The notes beneath the pieces were generated by a model. It was not told where the DNA came from. It was given only the letters and a program-made list of their open reading frames with translations, and did no database searches. The position numbers and the translations under genes were made by a program. Source: Marsupella aquatica (Eukaryota > Marchantiophyta). Taken from it: a stretch of 64,000 bases of DNA. The stretch is taken from positions 18,848,001 through 18,912,000 of the forward strand of contig OZ316895.1 in assembly GCA_973895155.1 (NCBI GenBank), written 5' to 3'. Shown here piece after piece: positions 10,380 through 20,849 of this stretch. Every line of letters begins with the position of its first letter. Position 1 is the first letter of the stretch.

Positions 10380-10815
10380 CCTTTTCATCTTCCTCTAGTG
10401 CTCTTCTCTCCTCCTCCTTGGCTTGGACAAATTCCATATGTGATTGTTTTACAGCCTGTGCAAAGGTTTTGAGCTTCTCCTCAATCTCCCCTACAGCCTC
10501 ATGTATCACTGATTTCTCTGGGCACATACTCTTCTCCATGTCTCCAAAACACGATGCAAGCAATGAGAGTTGCTTACCATTCTCCTGAGTTTGAGATCGA
10601 AGATCACTAATCAACCTCTTTTGCTTGACATTCTCATTCTTTAGCTCCGTCACCTCCTTGCTGAGTGTGGTAATCTCAATTGCGAAGTTTTCAGCCACAA
10701 CTAAGATTTTCTCAAGCAAAGCCTTGAGATGGACAATCTCCTCCGTTGCCATCACAAAGCTTTGCCAGTGATACACTCTCGCTGTTTGCAACACTCTGCC
10801 AAAATCTGAGCTCAA
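10380..10815 (-). pseudogene. Extra ORF1 5' module 1 inside monomer array
   Basis: This repeats the first roughly 125 codons of ORF1 (MATEEIVHLKALLEK ... EERRALEEDEKG) and then runs directly into monomer sequence at about 10380, at the junction GATCGCGC/CCTTTTCATC. It lacks the RNA-binding half. It is almost identical to true ORF1, with I/V and A/V substitutions. Confidence 0.8.
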
Positions 10816-11802
10816 ACCGCAGCCGATTGCCCTTCCAACTCGAAGTGAAATTTCGCCCCGAGCTCAGAATCCCAAAATTGGACACGTAGCAGATCGTGCA
10901 TGCTAAAGTGCATACCAAACGATGTCGGTTGCAGCTCTAACTTTGCCAGTGATACATTCTTGCTGTGTCCAATGCTCTGGCAAAGTCTGAGCTTAAACTG
11001 CAGCCAATTTCCCTTCCAACTCGAAGTGAAATTTCGCCCCGAGCTCAGAATTGCGAAACTGGAGACGTAACAGATCGTGCATGCTAAAGTGCATATCAAA
11101 CGATGTCGGTTGCAGCTCTAACTTTTCCAGTGATACATTCTTGCTGTTTCCAATGCTCTCGCAAAATCTGAGCTCAAACCGCAGCCGATTGCCCTTCCAA
11201 CTCGAAGTGAAATTTCGCCCCGAGCTCAGAATCGCAAAACTGGAGACGTAGCAGATCGCGCATGCTAAAGTGCATACCAAACAATGTTGGTTGCAGCTCT
11301 AACTTTGCCAGTGATACATTCTCGCTGTTTCCAATGCTCTGGCAAAGTCTGAGCTTAAACCGCAGCCGATTGCCCTTCCAACTCGAAGTGAAATTTCGCC
11401 CCGAGCTCAGAATCGCGAAACTGGAGACGTAGCAGATCGCGCATGCTAAAGTGCATACCAAACAATGTTGGTTGCAGCTCTAACTTTGCCAGTGATACAT
11501 TCTCGCTGTTTCCAATGCTCTGGCAAAGTCTGAGCTTAAACCGCAGCCGATTGCCCTTCCAACTCGAAGTGAAATTTCGCCCCGAGCTCAGAATCGCGAA
11601 ACTGGAGACGTAGCAGATCGCGCATGCTAAAGTGCATACCAAACAATGTTGGTTGCAGCTCTAACTTTGCCAGTGATACATTCTCGCTGTTTCCAATGCT
11701 CTGGCAAAGTCTGAGCTTAAACCGCAGCCGATTGCCCTTCCAACTCGAAGTGAAATTTCGCCCCGAGCTCAGAATCGCGAAACTGGAGACGTAGCAGATC
11801 GC

Positions 11803-12240
11803 GCCCTTTTCATCTTCCTTTAGTGCTCTTCTCTCCTCCTCCTTGGCTTGGACAAATTCCATATGTGATTGTTTTACAGCCTGTGCAAAGGTTTTGAGCT
11901 TCTCCTCAATCTCCCCTACAGCCTCATGTATCACTGATTTCTCTGGGCACATACTCTTCTCCATGTCTCCGAAACATGATGCAAGCAATGAGAGTTGCTT
12001 ACCATTCTCCTGAGTTTGAGATCGAAGATCACTAATCAACCTCTTTTGCTTGACATTCTCATTCTTTAGCTCCGTCACCTCCTTGCTGAGTGTGGTAATC
12101 TCAATTGCGGAGTTTTCAGCCACAACTAAGATTTTCTCAAGCAAAGCCTTGAGATGGGCAATCTCCTCCGTTGCCATCACAAAGCTTTGCCAGTGATACA
12201 CTATCGCTGTTTGCAACACTCTGCCAAAATCTGAGCTCAA
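11803..12240 (-). pseudogene. Extra ORF1 5' module 2 inside monomer array
   Basis: A second copy of the ORF1 N-terminal module, joined to monomer sequence at exactly the same breakpoint as module 1. Modules are spaced 1,244 bp (true ORF1 to module 1) and 1,425 bp (module 1 to module 2); the difference is exactly one 181-bp monomer. This points to unequal exchange or segmental duplication of a module-plus-monomers unit. Confidence 0.8.
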
Positions 12241-12949
12241 ACCGCAGCCGATTGCCCTTCCAACTCGAAGTGAAATTTCGCCCCAAGCTCAGAATCCCGA
12301 AACTGGACACGTAGTAGATCGTGAATGCTAAAGTGCATACCAAACGATGTCGGTTGCAGCTCTAACTTTGCCAGTGATACATTCTCGCTATTTCCAATGC
12401 TCTGGCAAAGTCTGAGCTTAAACTGCAGCCAATTTCCCTTCCAACTCGAAGTGAAATTTCGCCCCGAGCTCAGAATTGCGAAACTGGAGACGTAACAGAT
12501 CGTGCATGCTAAAGTGCATATCAAACGATGTCGGTTGCAGCTCTAACTTTGCCAGTGATACATTCTTGCTGTTTCCAATGCTCTGGCAAAATCTGAGCTC
12601 AAACCGCAGCCGATTGCCCTTCCAACTCGAAGTGAAATTTCGCCCCGAGCTCAGAATCGTGAAACTGGAGACGTAACAGATCGTGCATGCTAAAGTGCAT
12701 ATCAAACGATGTCGGTTGCAGCTCTAACTTTGCCAATGATACATTCTCACTGTTTCCAATGCTCTGGCAAAATCTGAGCTCAAACCGCAGCCGATTGCCC
12801 TTCCAACTCGAAGTGAAATTTCGCCCCGAGCTCAGAATTGCGAAACTGCAGACGTAACAAATTGCGCATGCTAAAGTGCATACCAAACGATGTCGGTTGC
12901 AGCTCTAACTTTGCCAGTGATACATTATCACTGTTTCCAATGCTCTGGC

Positions 12950-14345
12950 CGTGTTGACAGTGTCGCTCTTTGGCAAGTAGGAAGGTGCTTTTTCCGGGTT
13001 TCCATCGTAAGGTTACGAGCTTCTGTTGTTGCAGCTGTGACCGACAACTGAGGAGCTACAACCAAGAGCTTATTGATTTGCAGCATTGCCGTGGACGAGG
13101 AGCTGTGGAGGGCCGGGGAGCTGCAAGAAAGTGGGGAGTGATCTTGAAGGCCAACTATCTAGCGTGAGGTGGATCATCGTGGCTGCAACATTGATCGGGC
13201 CTTTTTTTGCGTTTGGCACTGTGAGTAAGGCAGTCTATGGAGGTGCGAAAGAGTCACGAGGAGTCGAGTTCAGCTACGGCAGTATTCACTTCAATTGTCC
13301 CAATGTGGTTGGCGTGAGCTGCAGGTGAGCTTAGCTGTGTGCACATTTCATGTAAGTCAGGTGGTCGGTGTTTTAGGCATTGCGGAACTTGATTGACCAC
13401 CCCATGGCTAAGATTTAAGGTGCGGACTACAACAAATATGTGTTGTTGCTGAAAGTGTTGGTGGTGAGCGACAACTGGTATTGTTTCAGCTAAAGGGAGC
13501 ACATTGGAGCTTGTGTATCCATGACTTGCGACCGATTGCGGCTGCCTGTTGTTACAATCGCCGAATCAATCACGCACCCAATCTTGCGGGCAGACACAAC
13601 TTTGCGGGAGTGTTGAAGGTTTAGGGTGAGCAACAGCGGAGAGCTCATTGCTTGGTGGCAGGGTTGAAGGTGGATGATCGGGCTGCAAGGCCAACCGGGG
13701 ACTTGTTTTGCATTGAGCGATTGCTGCGGATTGCTACGCAGCTTCAATTAGGGCGGCTTGGTGCTACATCGGCACAGGTAAGGCTGCAATCCCCTATCGA
13801 CGCGGACTCACCTCGTGACTGCAAGTATAGTTGTCTAGGTGATGTATGCATTGCGTGTTTAGGGTCTAGGTGACATCGCTGCTAAGCAAAATTTGTGAGC
13901 TGCCTAGGTCCATTGCCGAATGTTGCTTCCTTTAAATTACCTGGTGCCTGCTGTTACAATCGCCTGCTCAATCATGCACCCAATCGCCTGGAGCTCATTT
14001 GCCTGGAGCTTCATCCGTCAGATTCAAACTGTTATTGCTGCTCTGCCCTTTTGCCATGGGTTGCCGGCCTACCGGATGCTATCAACAGATTAAGAACAAG
14101 TCATATCCTAAGTCCCGGTGTTGCAGTGATGTCCCCGACCCTAAGATGCTTTCCGAACTCATCTTTCTTGTTTCCTGTTGTTGCTGATGTATGTATGTTC
14201 TCCCCTATTTTTGCTTACAGATTGGTCTCTCCACACTTCTTGCTTGACATGATTGTTTTGCTCCTCCCTGTATCAGAACATGCCTTGTGCCCGACGGTGG
14301 GGTGGGGGGGTGAACAGACGACCTTAAGGTTCACTACATTTCTAG
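12950..14345. other. Unrecognised region with diverged internal duplications
   Basis: No protein family recognised. GTTACAATCGCC...CACGCACCCAATC at about 13550 recurs with changes at about 13952. An open frame at 13895-14485 (plus) has no recognisable domain and is Cys/Pro/Leu-rich in a way typical of noncoding DNA, so I do not call it a gene. Confidence 0.3.
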
Positions 14346-14348
14346 GAA

Positions 14349-14506
14349 CTGTGCATCTTTCAGTTGATTTTAGCCGCAAGTTCCCTTGCTTTACCCTGTT
14401 TTTGCTAAGATCCCTCCCACTAATCACATGCATCTTTCAGCTGATTTTAGCCGCAAGTTCCCTTGCTTTCCCCTGCTTTTGCTAAGATCCCTCCCCACTA
14501 ATGACA
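14349..14506. repeat. Tandem duplication, about 77-bp unit x2
   Basis: The sequence from CATCTTTCAGTTGATTTTAG through CTCCCACTAATCACATG is repeated immediately with few changes (TTTACCCTGTTTTTG versus TTTCCCCTGCTTTTG). A recent local tandem duplication of unknown function. Confidence 0.75.
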
Positions 14507-17040
14507 TGCATCCTTTACTTTTCTCGGTGGCCCGTGCGCCTGCCTTCCTACTTTCGTTCTTATGGACTCTCCTTAGGTTTTCATTCACCTGGTTTTGGAC
14601 TTTTTGCTCCGATGGAATCTGTCTTGACAACTTGTGTTTGTTCTAATTGTTAATATCTCAAGAGGGTCGTCAACTAAGCTGAAAGGAGTCAAAGCTAACT
14701 ACAAGCTAGCAAATACAGAGAATGCTCCCAAGTCAAGTCAGGAGGAAGTTACTAAAACTAGACCTTCACAACTCTCGAAACTGGAAAGTGAAATTCAGCG
14801 TGAGACACGTAGCTGAAGGCCACAAGGATAACTATATGGCCACGCTGTCCCCCATTCAAGTCCAAAGTCCTCTTCAGATTGTCTGAACACCTATTGAATG
14901 TATTGAATAATTATTTCATCACAGAAATTTTCAGAACAAACACGGAAGCACCAGGGGGCTGAGGATTGGATATTGAGGCTGAAGACATTGAGGTAATAAA
15001 CTAGGTGTGGTTCGGGTGACAATGTTAGCAACTGATGCTTCTTCAGGGGAACTTCCCATGTGCAATTTATCCACACATGATTGACTTTGGTTCTTGCTGT
15101 TTTTCTTTTGGTGTACTCTTGAGTTTGGTGTCACTCTATCCTTTCCTGTAGCCTCAAAATAGGAACACACCTGCTTAGTGGTCCCCAATCGCCCAATGAT
15201 TTATAATGACTGTGTCTAGGTGATGTATGCATTGCGTGTTCATTCCAGAAGAATGAATATGTACACTTTGCACAAACCTGGACAGATTTTGAATGTTATT
15301 TATCTGAGTTTCTGTTTGTGAGCTCTGACTTGGAGCCTTAACATTTGTGTTTCTGTGGGGCTGAGCAGAGTTTGTTCCGTCTAGAAGCTGCTGTACTGAA
15401 GTGATCAGCCTCCAGCTTGGAGGTGAATCTTCAATTTTTTGTGGATCCGAGTGACTTCTGTCCAGCTGAGTTTTGCTTTGTCGGGACGATTGTGTTTGGC
15501 TAAGATGCTAGATTGTGGCTTGTCTTCTTGCTTCCAGCTTGTGTATTTTCAATTAATAGAAGTTGGGAACGAAGTGATAATTGAATTTCCTTATATTAAG
15601 CATCTTCACCTAGAAACTCAATACATAAACTCCAGGATTCCCTCGGGACATAAAATGAGCCAAATTGTCTCAAAATTGGGAACCTGCACCCGCACTACTC
15701 AAACAATTGTGTTGGGCTTGGTGGCCTTGTAAGTCGTCTTTAGCTTTCGCAATGGAGGTTGAATCTTGCAGTACGTCAAGGGGAACTTGATCTTTGAATC
15801 ATGGAACTGCTTGGTACTTTCTCGCTTGCACAGAGAGACAGGGACTGTCGTAGTCTTCATGATCTGGATGCAAGGGAACCGAACTCTATGACAAGAAGCC
15901 ATCTCATCATACATCTGCTCTGCAGCTCCGTTTCTTGTGGTATCACAATATTCCTTGTACATGTTGTGATAACTTGTACGACTCTGATACGTGGACCCAG
16001 ATACCGAAGTTCTTAATTGTGGTGGGCTTCTTTTCGAAGATCTGGTAGACACATTATTCAGCATTTGCTAACTTCGAAACTAGAAGGGTAACACATTAAA
16101 CAACAGAGAAACTCACAACATCCTCCTTTGGTCCTTCAGAGTCTGTACTTTGATTCTGAAGTTTGACTGAGTTTTTGTTTACTAAAAGAATGTGACTGTG
16201 TAAGAGTTCCGTTTGGCAGTGGATTGGTTGAAGCACTTCATGCTAGTGTGTTGTCCACAGCTCTTCAACCAGCTTTCGTCTTCCTTGTCTTTCACCACTT
16301 ACGATGACATCAATTCAGCTAAGACCATAGAAGGTTCCAAAGCATCTAACTTGTAAAATTGCATTCTATTACATCAAGGACTAAGGTGTTGGGTGCCAAA
16401 GGAGACAACACAACAAACACGCTGAAAAGACTTCAGGACTGGGTTCAACAAGGTAGTGAAGGTGCTTAGAGCCATAGTAAGTATGCATTCTGTATCTTTC
16501 TCTGTTGATGTGAGCTTGTGCATAATGGGAGTTGTAGTTGGCAAGAGTTCCAAATATGAATAGATCCAGAAGTATGTGATCATGTACTTGCTCTATAAAG
16601 TTCTGAAGATATAAGCATTTTTTGTTAGACCAGGCAACTTGGGAGTTGGTAAGTGTCACCTGCATCTGAGGGGCTACACCGGGGCATCAGTGGAGGTTCA
16701 CTTGCACAACACGACAACCAGTGAATTTTCTCTCTGTTGCAACCTGCAAGGTGAGACTTTCGGTCTTTCTGGATGAAAAAACAGGAGTTTAATATGATTG
16801 ATATACATGTCCGTCGAGAATATGGGTTTATCACCAAGCTCTTTGTCTTAGGAAACTCATAAACTCATAATCAAATATGTACTATGCACGTTTCATGCTA
16901 TGTGTATACTATGACCTGTAGTTGGAACCAAGACAATGAGTGGGAACTGATTAGTTTAGGTGGTTGCTGTTGGCGAGGCAAGTCGACCTCCTCCTCACCT
17001 TGCTCATCAAAGGACGTGAACAGAGGACATCACAACGAAA
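14507..17040. other. No gene recognised
   Basis: A 28-base string beginning TGTCTAGGTGATGTATGCAT at about 13832 reappears at 15213-15240. The minus ORF at 15699-16064 (121 residues) and others on both strands have no recognisable domain. Several short poly-pyrimidine/AG stretches could be intronic, but no gene model can be built. Confidence 0.3.
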
Positions 17041-17049
17041 GCAACACTT

Positions 17050-17542
17050 ATGGTGAGGACCCGCAACGCTGAACATGTGCGACTTGCACGCAAGGCAGAG
17101 ATGTTGCGCCTTGAGTATGTCAGACTTGGGATCCTTCCAGCCCAGTCTACATGGTACTTTGAGTACCCTGTTGTTTCCAGGAACAACTACAGCCGGCCTC
17201 TACCTGCTTCAGTACCCTTCCCGACATCCTTGGTATTTGTGTCTCTTGTACATGACCCGCCACAAATTAGGTGCCAAGGGTGTGTACACAGTTGCCAATA
17301 TGACTGTCCTGCCTGTAGGGCTTCTGGCCCAGAATTGGATGACCGTTCTCTTGGATGCCGATTTTTGCACAGAGCACAATGTATCATCTGGAACCACTCG
17401 CTATCCTGCAATGTGCCTGGTGATGTCACTTGTCCTGCCCTCCCAGACCCCACCACCGGTGACTTTGGTGTCTACACATGTTTGGATCACATGCTCTAGA
17501 GGACCACTTGTCACACCGCATGCACAGACCAGATACCATTGA
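17050..17542 (+). CDS. Two overlapping hypothetical ORFs upstream of the CACTA block
   Basis: Two frames stay open together: 17050-17499 (149 codons, first ATG MVRTRNAEHVRLARK) and 17075-17542 (155 codons). Neither matches a family I know. The first has a basic, helix-prone start and a Cys/His-rich second half (CQGCVHSCQYDCPAC); in random DNA of this composition such long double openings are unusual. It may be a decayed exon or an accessory ORF of the neighbouring CACTA-like element. Low confidence. Confidence 0.2.
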
Positions 17543-18114
17543 CCTATAGCTTAACACTCTGACTTCAACACAGAGGATATTTACTTAAAATTTTGATGTA
17601 TGAGCAATTTTGGGTCCAGGGTTTAGGGTCAACAGTACATAACTTATATCCTATTATGCCTGCACTAAGCAAAATATCCTAATTTAAGAGGCTAGCAAAC
17701 TCGCATAAAAGTCTCTATTGAAAGACTGCTTTCATGACTGCTTTAACCTGGTGAACATTGCAACGTTGAATGAATTAATGGGCCATGTGATAATATGCAA
17801 AATGGTTTATGCCTCACTTATTTGTCTCAGCCACTATCATAACCTATTTAGGATGTATAAATTTCAACCCTTATGACACTGCTTCATACCAATCCTCTTC
17901 GAAGAATGCCTGTTTTACATGTCACGACTATTGTATGTGATTCAAATGCATGAAATGTTGTTGCAGATCTCCTTTGGTGAATCATAGCCACAATTAAAAT
18001 TGAGGTGTTGGTGGAGAAATTGTATTAGGGGATCAGTTTTGTGTGTGGGCTCAACATACCAAAAGTATGTGTGCTCTGCATCCTTGTGTGGCCATTCCAA
18101 TTCATTGCAGTAGC
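17543..18114. other. No recognisable feature
   Basis: AT-rich sequence without coding homology. The left terminus of the CACTA-like block should lie here or further left, but I found no convincing CACTA-start inverted repeat matching the right side. Confidence 0.3.
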
Positions 18115-18258
18115 AAATGCCTTTGTACCTTAAATGCTAAATATATTTTACTTTCTGTGCAGTCTGCTAAATTGTAGAGTCTATCTAAATGCCTTTGTAC
18201 CTTAAATGCTAAATATATTTTACTTTCTGTGCAGTCTGCTAAATTGTAGAGTCTATCT
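18115..18258. repeat. Perfect 72-bp tandem duplication upstream of the PHD ORF
   Basis: A 72-base unit starting AAATGCCTTTGTACCTTAAA occurs twice back to back with no difference seen. It contains TTTACTTTCTGTGCAG, a good 3' splice-site pattern, so the potential acceptor is duplicated just before the PHD-finger ORF. Confidence 0.8.
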
Positions 18259-18269
18259 CATGCGCAGGC

Positions 18270-18950
18270 ATGGCACGGCCTAAAATTCAAGCCAAAAAGC
18301 GTGTGACAGAGGTGAGAAACACAGGTGTACTTGGGGCAGATGCTACTAACTTCTCTGCAAGTCAGATTTTCCAGAAGGCAGCTCATTGTTGTGCCATTTG
18401 TGACGATGGTGGGGGCCTGGTCATTTGTGAGGGCCCTTGCATGAGGCATTTCCACCTCAACCCGGAGTCTGACCTTGCTGCAGAAAACAACTGTCCAGGG
18501 GTGGGCCTCCCGTCAACACACCAGGGAGACTGGATGTGCACTGATTGTTTGGAGAAGCAGGCTAAGTGTGCACAGTGTGGGAAGTTGGGGTCCTATGAGG
18601 GCTCTGTTGATGCTGCAGCAAATGTTAGGAAATGTCCAGACCGTTTTTGTGTGAGATTTTTCTGTTTTGAGTGTTTGCCTGCTCATGCCACAGCTTGCCC
18701 ACTTCATAGGTGCAAGGCATGTGGTGAGCATGATGATGACTACTAGACTGACATAGTCCACTGTGCTAGGTGTCCCACTATGTGGCACTATCATTGCCTG
18801 AAAGATCATCAAGCAGAGGGTTATGCTTGTGACAGAGAAATCTATGATCACTCTGCACATGGTGTTGATCGATGGATATTTTATTGTCATCGCCATGCCA
18901 TTGATCCTACCTCGCGCACTCCTGTGAGAGATCACATATCTTGGCTGTGA
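18270..18950 (+). pseudogene. EDM2-like PHD-finger protein, one in-frame TAG
   Basis: A Cys/His-rich protein of 226 codons starting at the ATG at 18270. It has the PHD signature CAICDDGGGLVICEGPCMRH, then CTDCLEKQAKCAQCGKLGS, CPDRFCVRFFCFEC, CPLHRCKACGE and, after the stop, CARCPTMWHYHCL and FYCHRHAIDPTSRTPVRDH. This order of Cys pairs and the final (Y)C..H.ID...TP.RDH motif match the PHD region of plant EDM2, a chromatin factor that controls transcription and polyadenylation over silenced intronic transposons. TAG at 18744-18746 (codon 159) splits it, yet the frame beyond stays open and conserved for 68 more codons, so the mutation is recent, or read through. Its N-terminus is only about 30 residues before the PHD, far shorter than full EDM2. 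It could be a captured gene fragment. Confidence 0.65.
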
Positions 18951-19543
18951 AGCTGAACATTGTACATGCACAGTGCACCTGATGTGGATGTACTATTTTT
19001 TGAGATTGCAGAGATTCCAATTTTGAAAAGGAGTTGGGCAGGCGAGTTTATATAGGCAGCACTTATCTTGTGCTCTGGCGTCAGTGGCTGGGTACATGCC
19101 TATACAAACTTATCCTTACAAGCCTTCTTGGAAGTATTTAGGCTGAGTGGTCATTTTCATAAACACTTTCATCAGACTGCTAAATTAAAACAGGACTTCT
19201 AAGTTGTAAGCGTATAAATTATCAGGCATGCAATTAATCAAATTGCCCTATAAGTTTGTCATTTGAATGTATCCTCCTTTACAACAAAATATGTATGTGC
19301 CATGACAAGTTGGTTGCACTTCATTTCACCACGGATATGGATTTTGTAGTATATATTCAAACAATGTCCTGCATCCATGCAGGTGCCTAGTACGTATTGT
19401 TCACATATCCCTTGTACCTATCAAAATCGGACCTGAGCACCAGTGGGCCAGATCAACTCAAAAAGCAGGAATTTTGTTGTCCTTGTATTGTCAGGTGAAC
19501 CCATTCTTCCAAAATTCACTGTCATCACGTAGGGTGTGTGTAC

Positions 19544-20416
19544 ATGGAGTCTGGTAAACGTAGAAAGTGTGACCACCCAGCAGTGTTTACAGGGGTCAGA
19601 GCGATTTTGGTCCATGGCCAGCATGGGTTGACCAAAGTGCATTGGCCAACTGTACAGAAACAATTCTCTGAGCTCCATGGCACTGTAGTTCAGGACATCA
19701 CTCCAGAGACTACACATGTTGTTGCAGGGACATGGCTATCAGTGATAAAGAAGTGGTCATGGTCCTACATGAATTCTGCAATTACTAAGCAAGGCCTAAA
19801 AGTAGTTGAGGCCTCTTGGATCACAGATTCCATAGCACATAAGATTGTACAGGATACTGAGCAATATGAGTTGTGGGAGGATGAAGAAGCTACTGCATCA
19901 GCTTGGGCTGAACAAGAAGTCTGGGAAGCAAAGGCACGGCTTGCTGATCTCCAATATGGACCTGTACTCAACAAAGGACAGAGCTCTACAAGGCTGAAGA
20001 GTATGTTGGCTGAGGAGACGAAGCAACCAACCCCCATTCTGAAAGGGCTGAGCATGGTATTTGTGGAGGCGGGAATTGGAGAGGTTAAGTGCAAAGTGTA
20101 CAAGTCCACAGTGCTTGACCTAGGTGGGACAGTGGAGGAGAATATAACAGAGGACACCACTCATGTCATTACTAAGTCATATCCCAAAGCCTGCCGCAAG
20201 TTTGGGAAGGGAGACATTCGCTTTTATGTCATGTCCCATAATGTGTTTGTGGTTTCATATGCTTGGCTTGTGGAATCAGTAGCAGCTGGGAAGCGTCAAA
20301 ACCCAATGGACTATGATCTTTTTGAGGCCTGGCCACGGAAGGGTCAGGATCCTTACAGAGAGGACTATGAGACAACAAGTGAGGAATGGGTCATTAGCGA
20401 TTCTGAATCAGAGTGA
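19544..20416 (+). CDS. Tandem BRCT-domain protein
   Basis: An intact 290-residue ORF from the ATG at 19544. BRCT 1 spans residues about 12-95, with FTGVRAILVHG, LHGTVVQDITPETTHVV and the closing tryptophan in VVEASWITDS. BRCT 2 spans about 165-270, with LKGLSMVFVEAG, DLGGTVEENITEDTTHVI and VVSYAWLVESV. BRCT pairs read phosphopeptides or DNA breaks in repair and checkpoint proteins. The linker (about 95-160) is acidic and Ala/Trp-rich, and the C-terminus is acidic. The G...F..HGG..v...TTHvv spacing of BRCT 1 recalls DNA polymerase lambda-type BRCTs, but there is no polymerase domain. It lies between the PHD ORF and the TNP2 gene on the same strand. It may be transposon cargo or a fragment of a host repair gene. 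Confidence 0.75.
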   Translation: MESGKRRKCDHPAVFTGVRAILVHGQHGLTKVHWPTVQKQFSELHGTVVQDITPETTHVVAGTWLSVIKKWSWSYMNSAITKQGLKVVEASWITDSIAHKIVQDTEQYELWEDEEATASAWAEQEVWEAKARLADLQYGPVLNKGQSSTRLKSMLAEETKQPTPILKGLSMVFVEAGIGEVKCKVYKSTVLDLGGTVEENITEDTTHVITKSYPKACRKFGKGDIRFYVMSHNVFVVSYAWLVESVAAGKRQNPMDYDLFEAWPRKGQDPYREDYETTSEEWVISDSESE

Positions 20417-20849
20417 GGAGTAGTAGCATCAGTTTGGACACAAGTTTTTTTGTATAAATCAGATCATTGAAATAAATGTGATCTTTGAACTAATGTACCT
20501 TGTTATGGTTGGTGGTAGTTGGGCTTATTTTACTGTTGGCGGATTGTTGTTTCCTGCTGCCTGGGGGTGTCACTGTAAACGTACATGCAGAGGCGGTACA
20601 TTTGAGGACAGCGGAGGAGGTGGTGACACCCTCCAACATTTAGGAATTTTGTGTCATTCACTTGACAATAGGTACACTACTTGCGAACCTGTTTTTTTCT
20701 TTTGGGGTGGTTTAGGGTTTGTGAGAATTTAGTACACGTTATGTTAACTCTTTTGGCAGATATAGTCAGGGATATATGGAACACAAATACCACCATTAGG
20801 CATCCTTGTTCACTGCTGTCCATGACTGCAGAGCTCCCAGCCTGTTACA
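20417..20849. other. Intergenic segment between BRCT and TNP2 genes
   Basis: No gene is recognised. It should hold the BRCT gene 3' end and the TNP2 promoter and 5' leader; an AATAAA-like AAATAAATG occurs near 20470. Confidence 0.3.

Larger units (their letters stand above)
5397..12949 (-). mobile_element. LINE copy B, near full length, minus strand
   Basis: A 7.55-kb non-LTR retrotransposon. Reading on the minus strand it has a 5' region of 181-bp monomers (12949 down to about 9510), ORF1 (9508-8738), ORF2 (8716-5657) and a 3' tail of three TTACCA-type repeats at 5415-5397, typical of LINEs ending in a short simple repeat. ORF1 and ORF2 are separated by 21 bases. No clear target-site duplication was found; the flanks share only an imperfect AGTGTCGYTC a few bases away from each end. 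High identity with copy A implies recent activity of the family. Confidence 0.9.
9510..12949 (-). repeat. 181-bp monomer array (LINE 5' untranslated region/promoter)
   Basis: Tandem monomers of 181 bp fill this stretch; equivalent points recur at 10812, 10993, 11174, 11355 and 11536. Monomers carry TTGCCAGTGATACATTCTCG, GCAGCCGATTGCCCTTCCAA and GAAACTGGAGACGTAGCAGA. The array is interrupted twice by copies of the ORF1 5' part. The arrangement resembles the tandem promoter monomers of mouse L1, which act as RNA polymerase II promoters; promoter function here is inferred from position. ORFs of 66, 68 and 95 codons inside the monomers are by-products, since 181 is not divisible by 3. Confidence 0.85.

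Noticed and set aside
9568-12886. Repeated 66-, 68- and 95-codon ORFs on both strands
   Set aside because: They recur every 181 bp because they are read from the monomer repeat; the period is not divisible by 3 and they have no domain.
5380-12975. Target-site duplication AGTGTCGYTC around LINE copy B
   Set aside because: The two matches are imperfect and not adjacent to the element ends.
13895-14485. 196-codon plus ORF
   Set aside because: No recognisable motif; overlaps a recent tandem duplication and looks like translated noncoding sequence.
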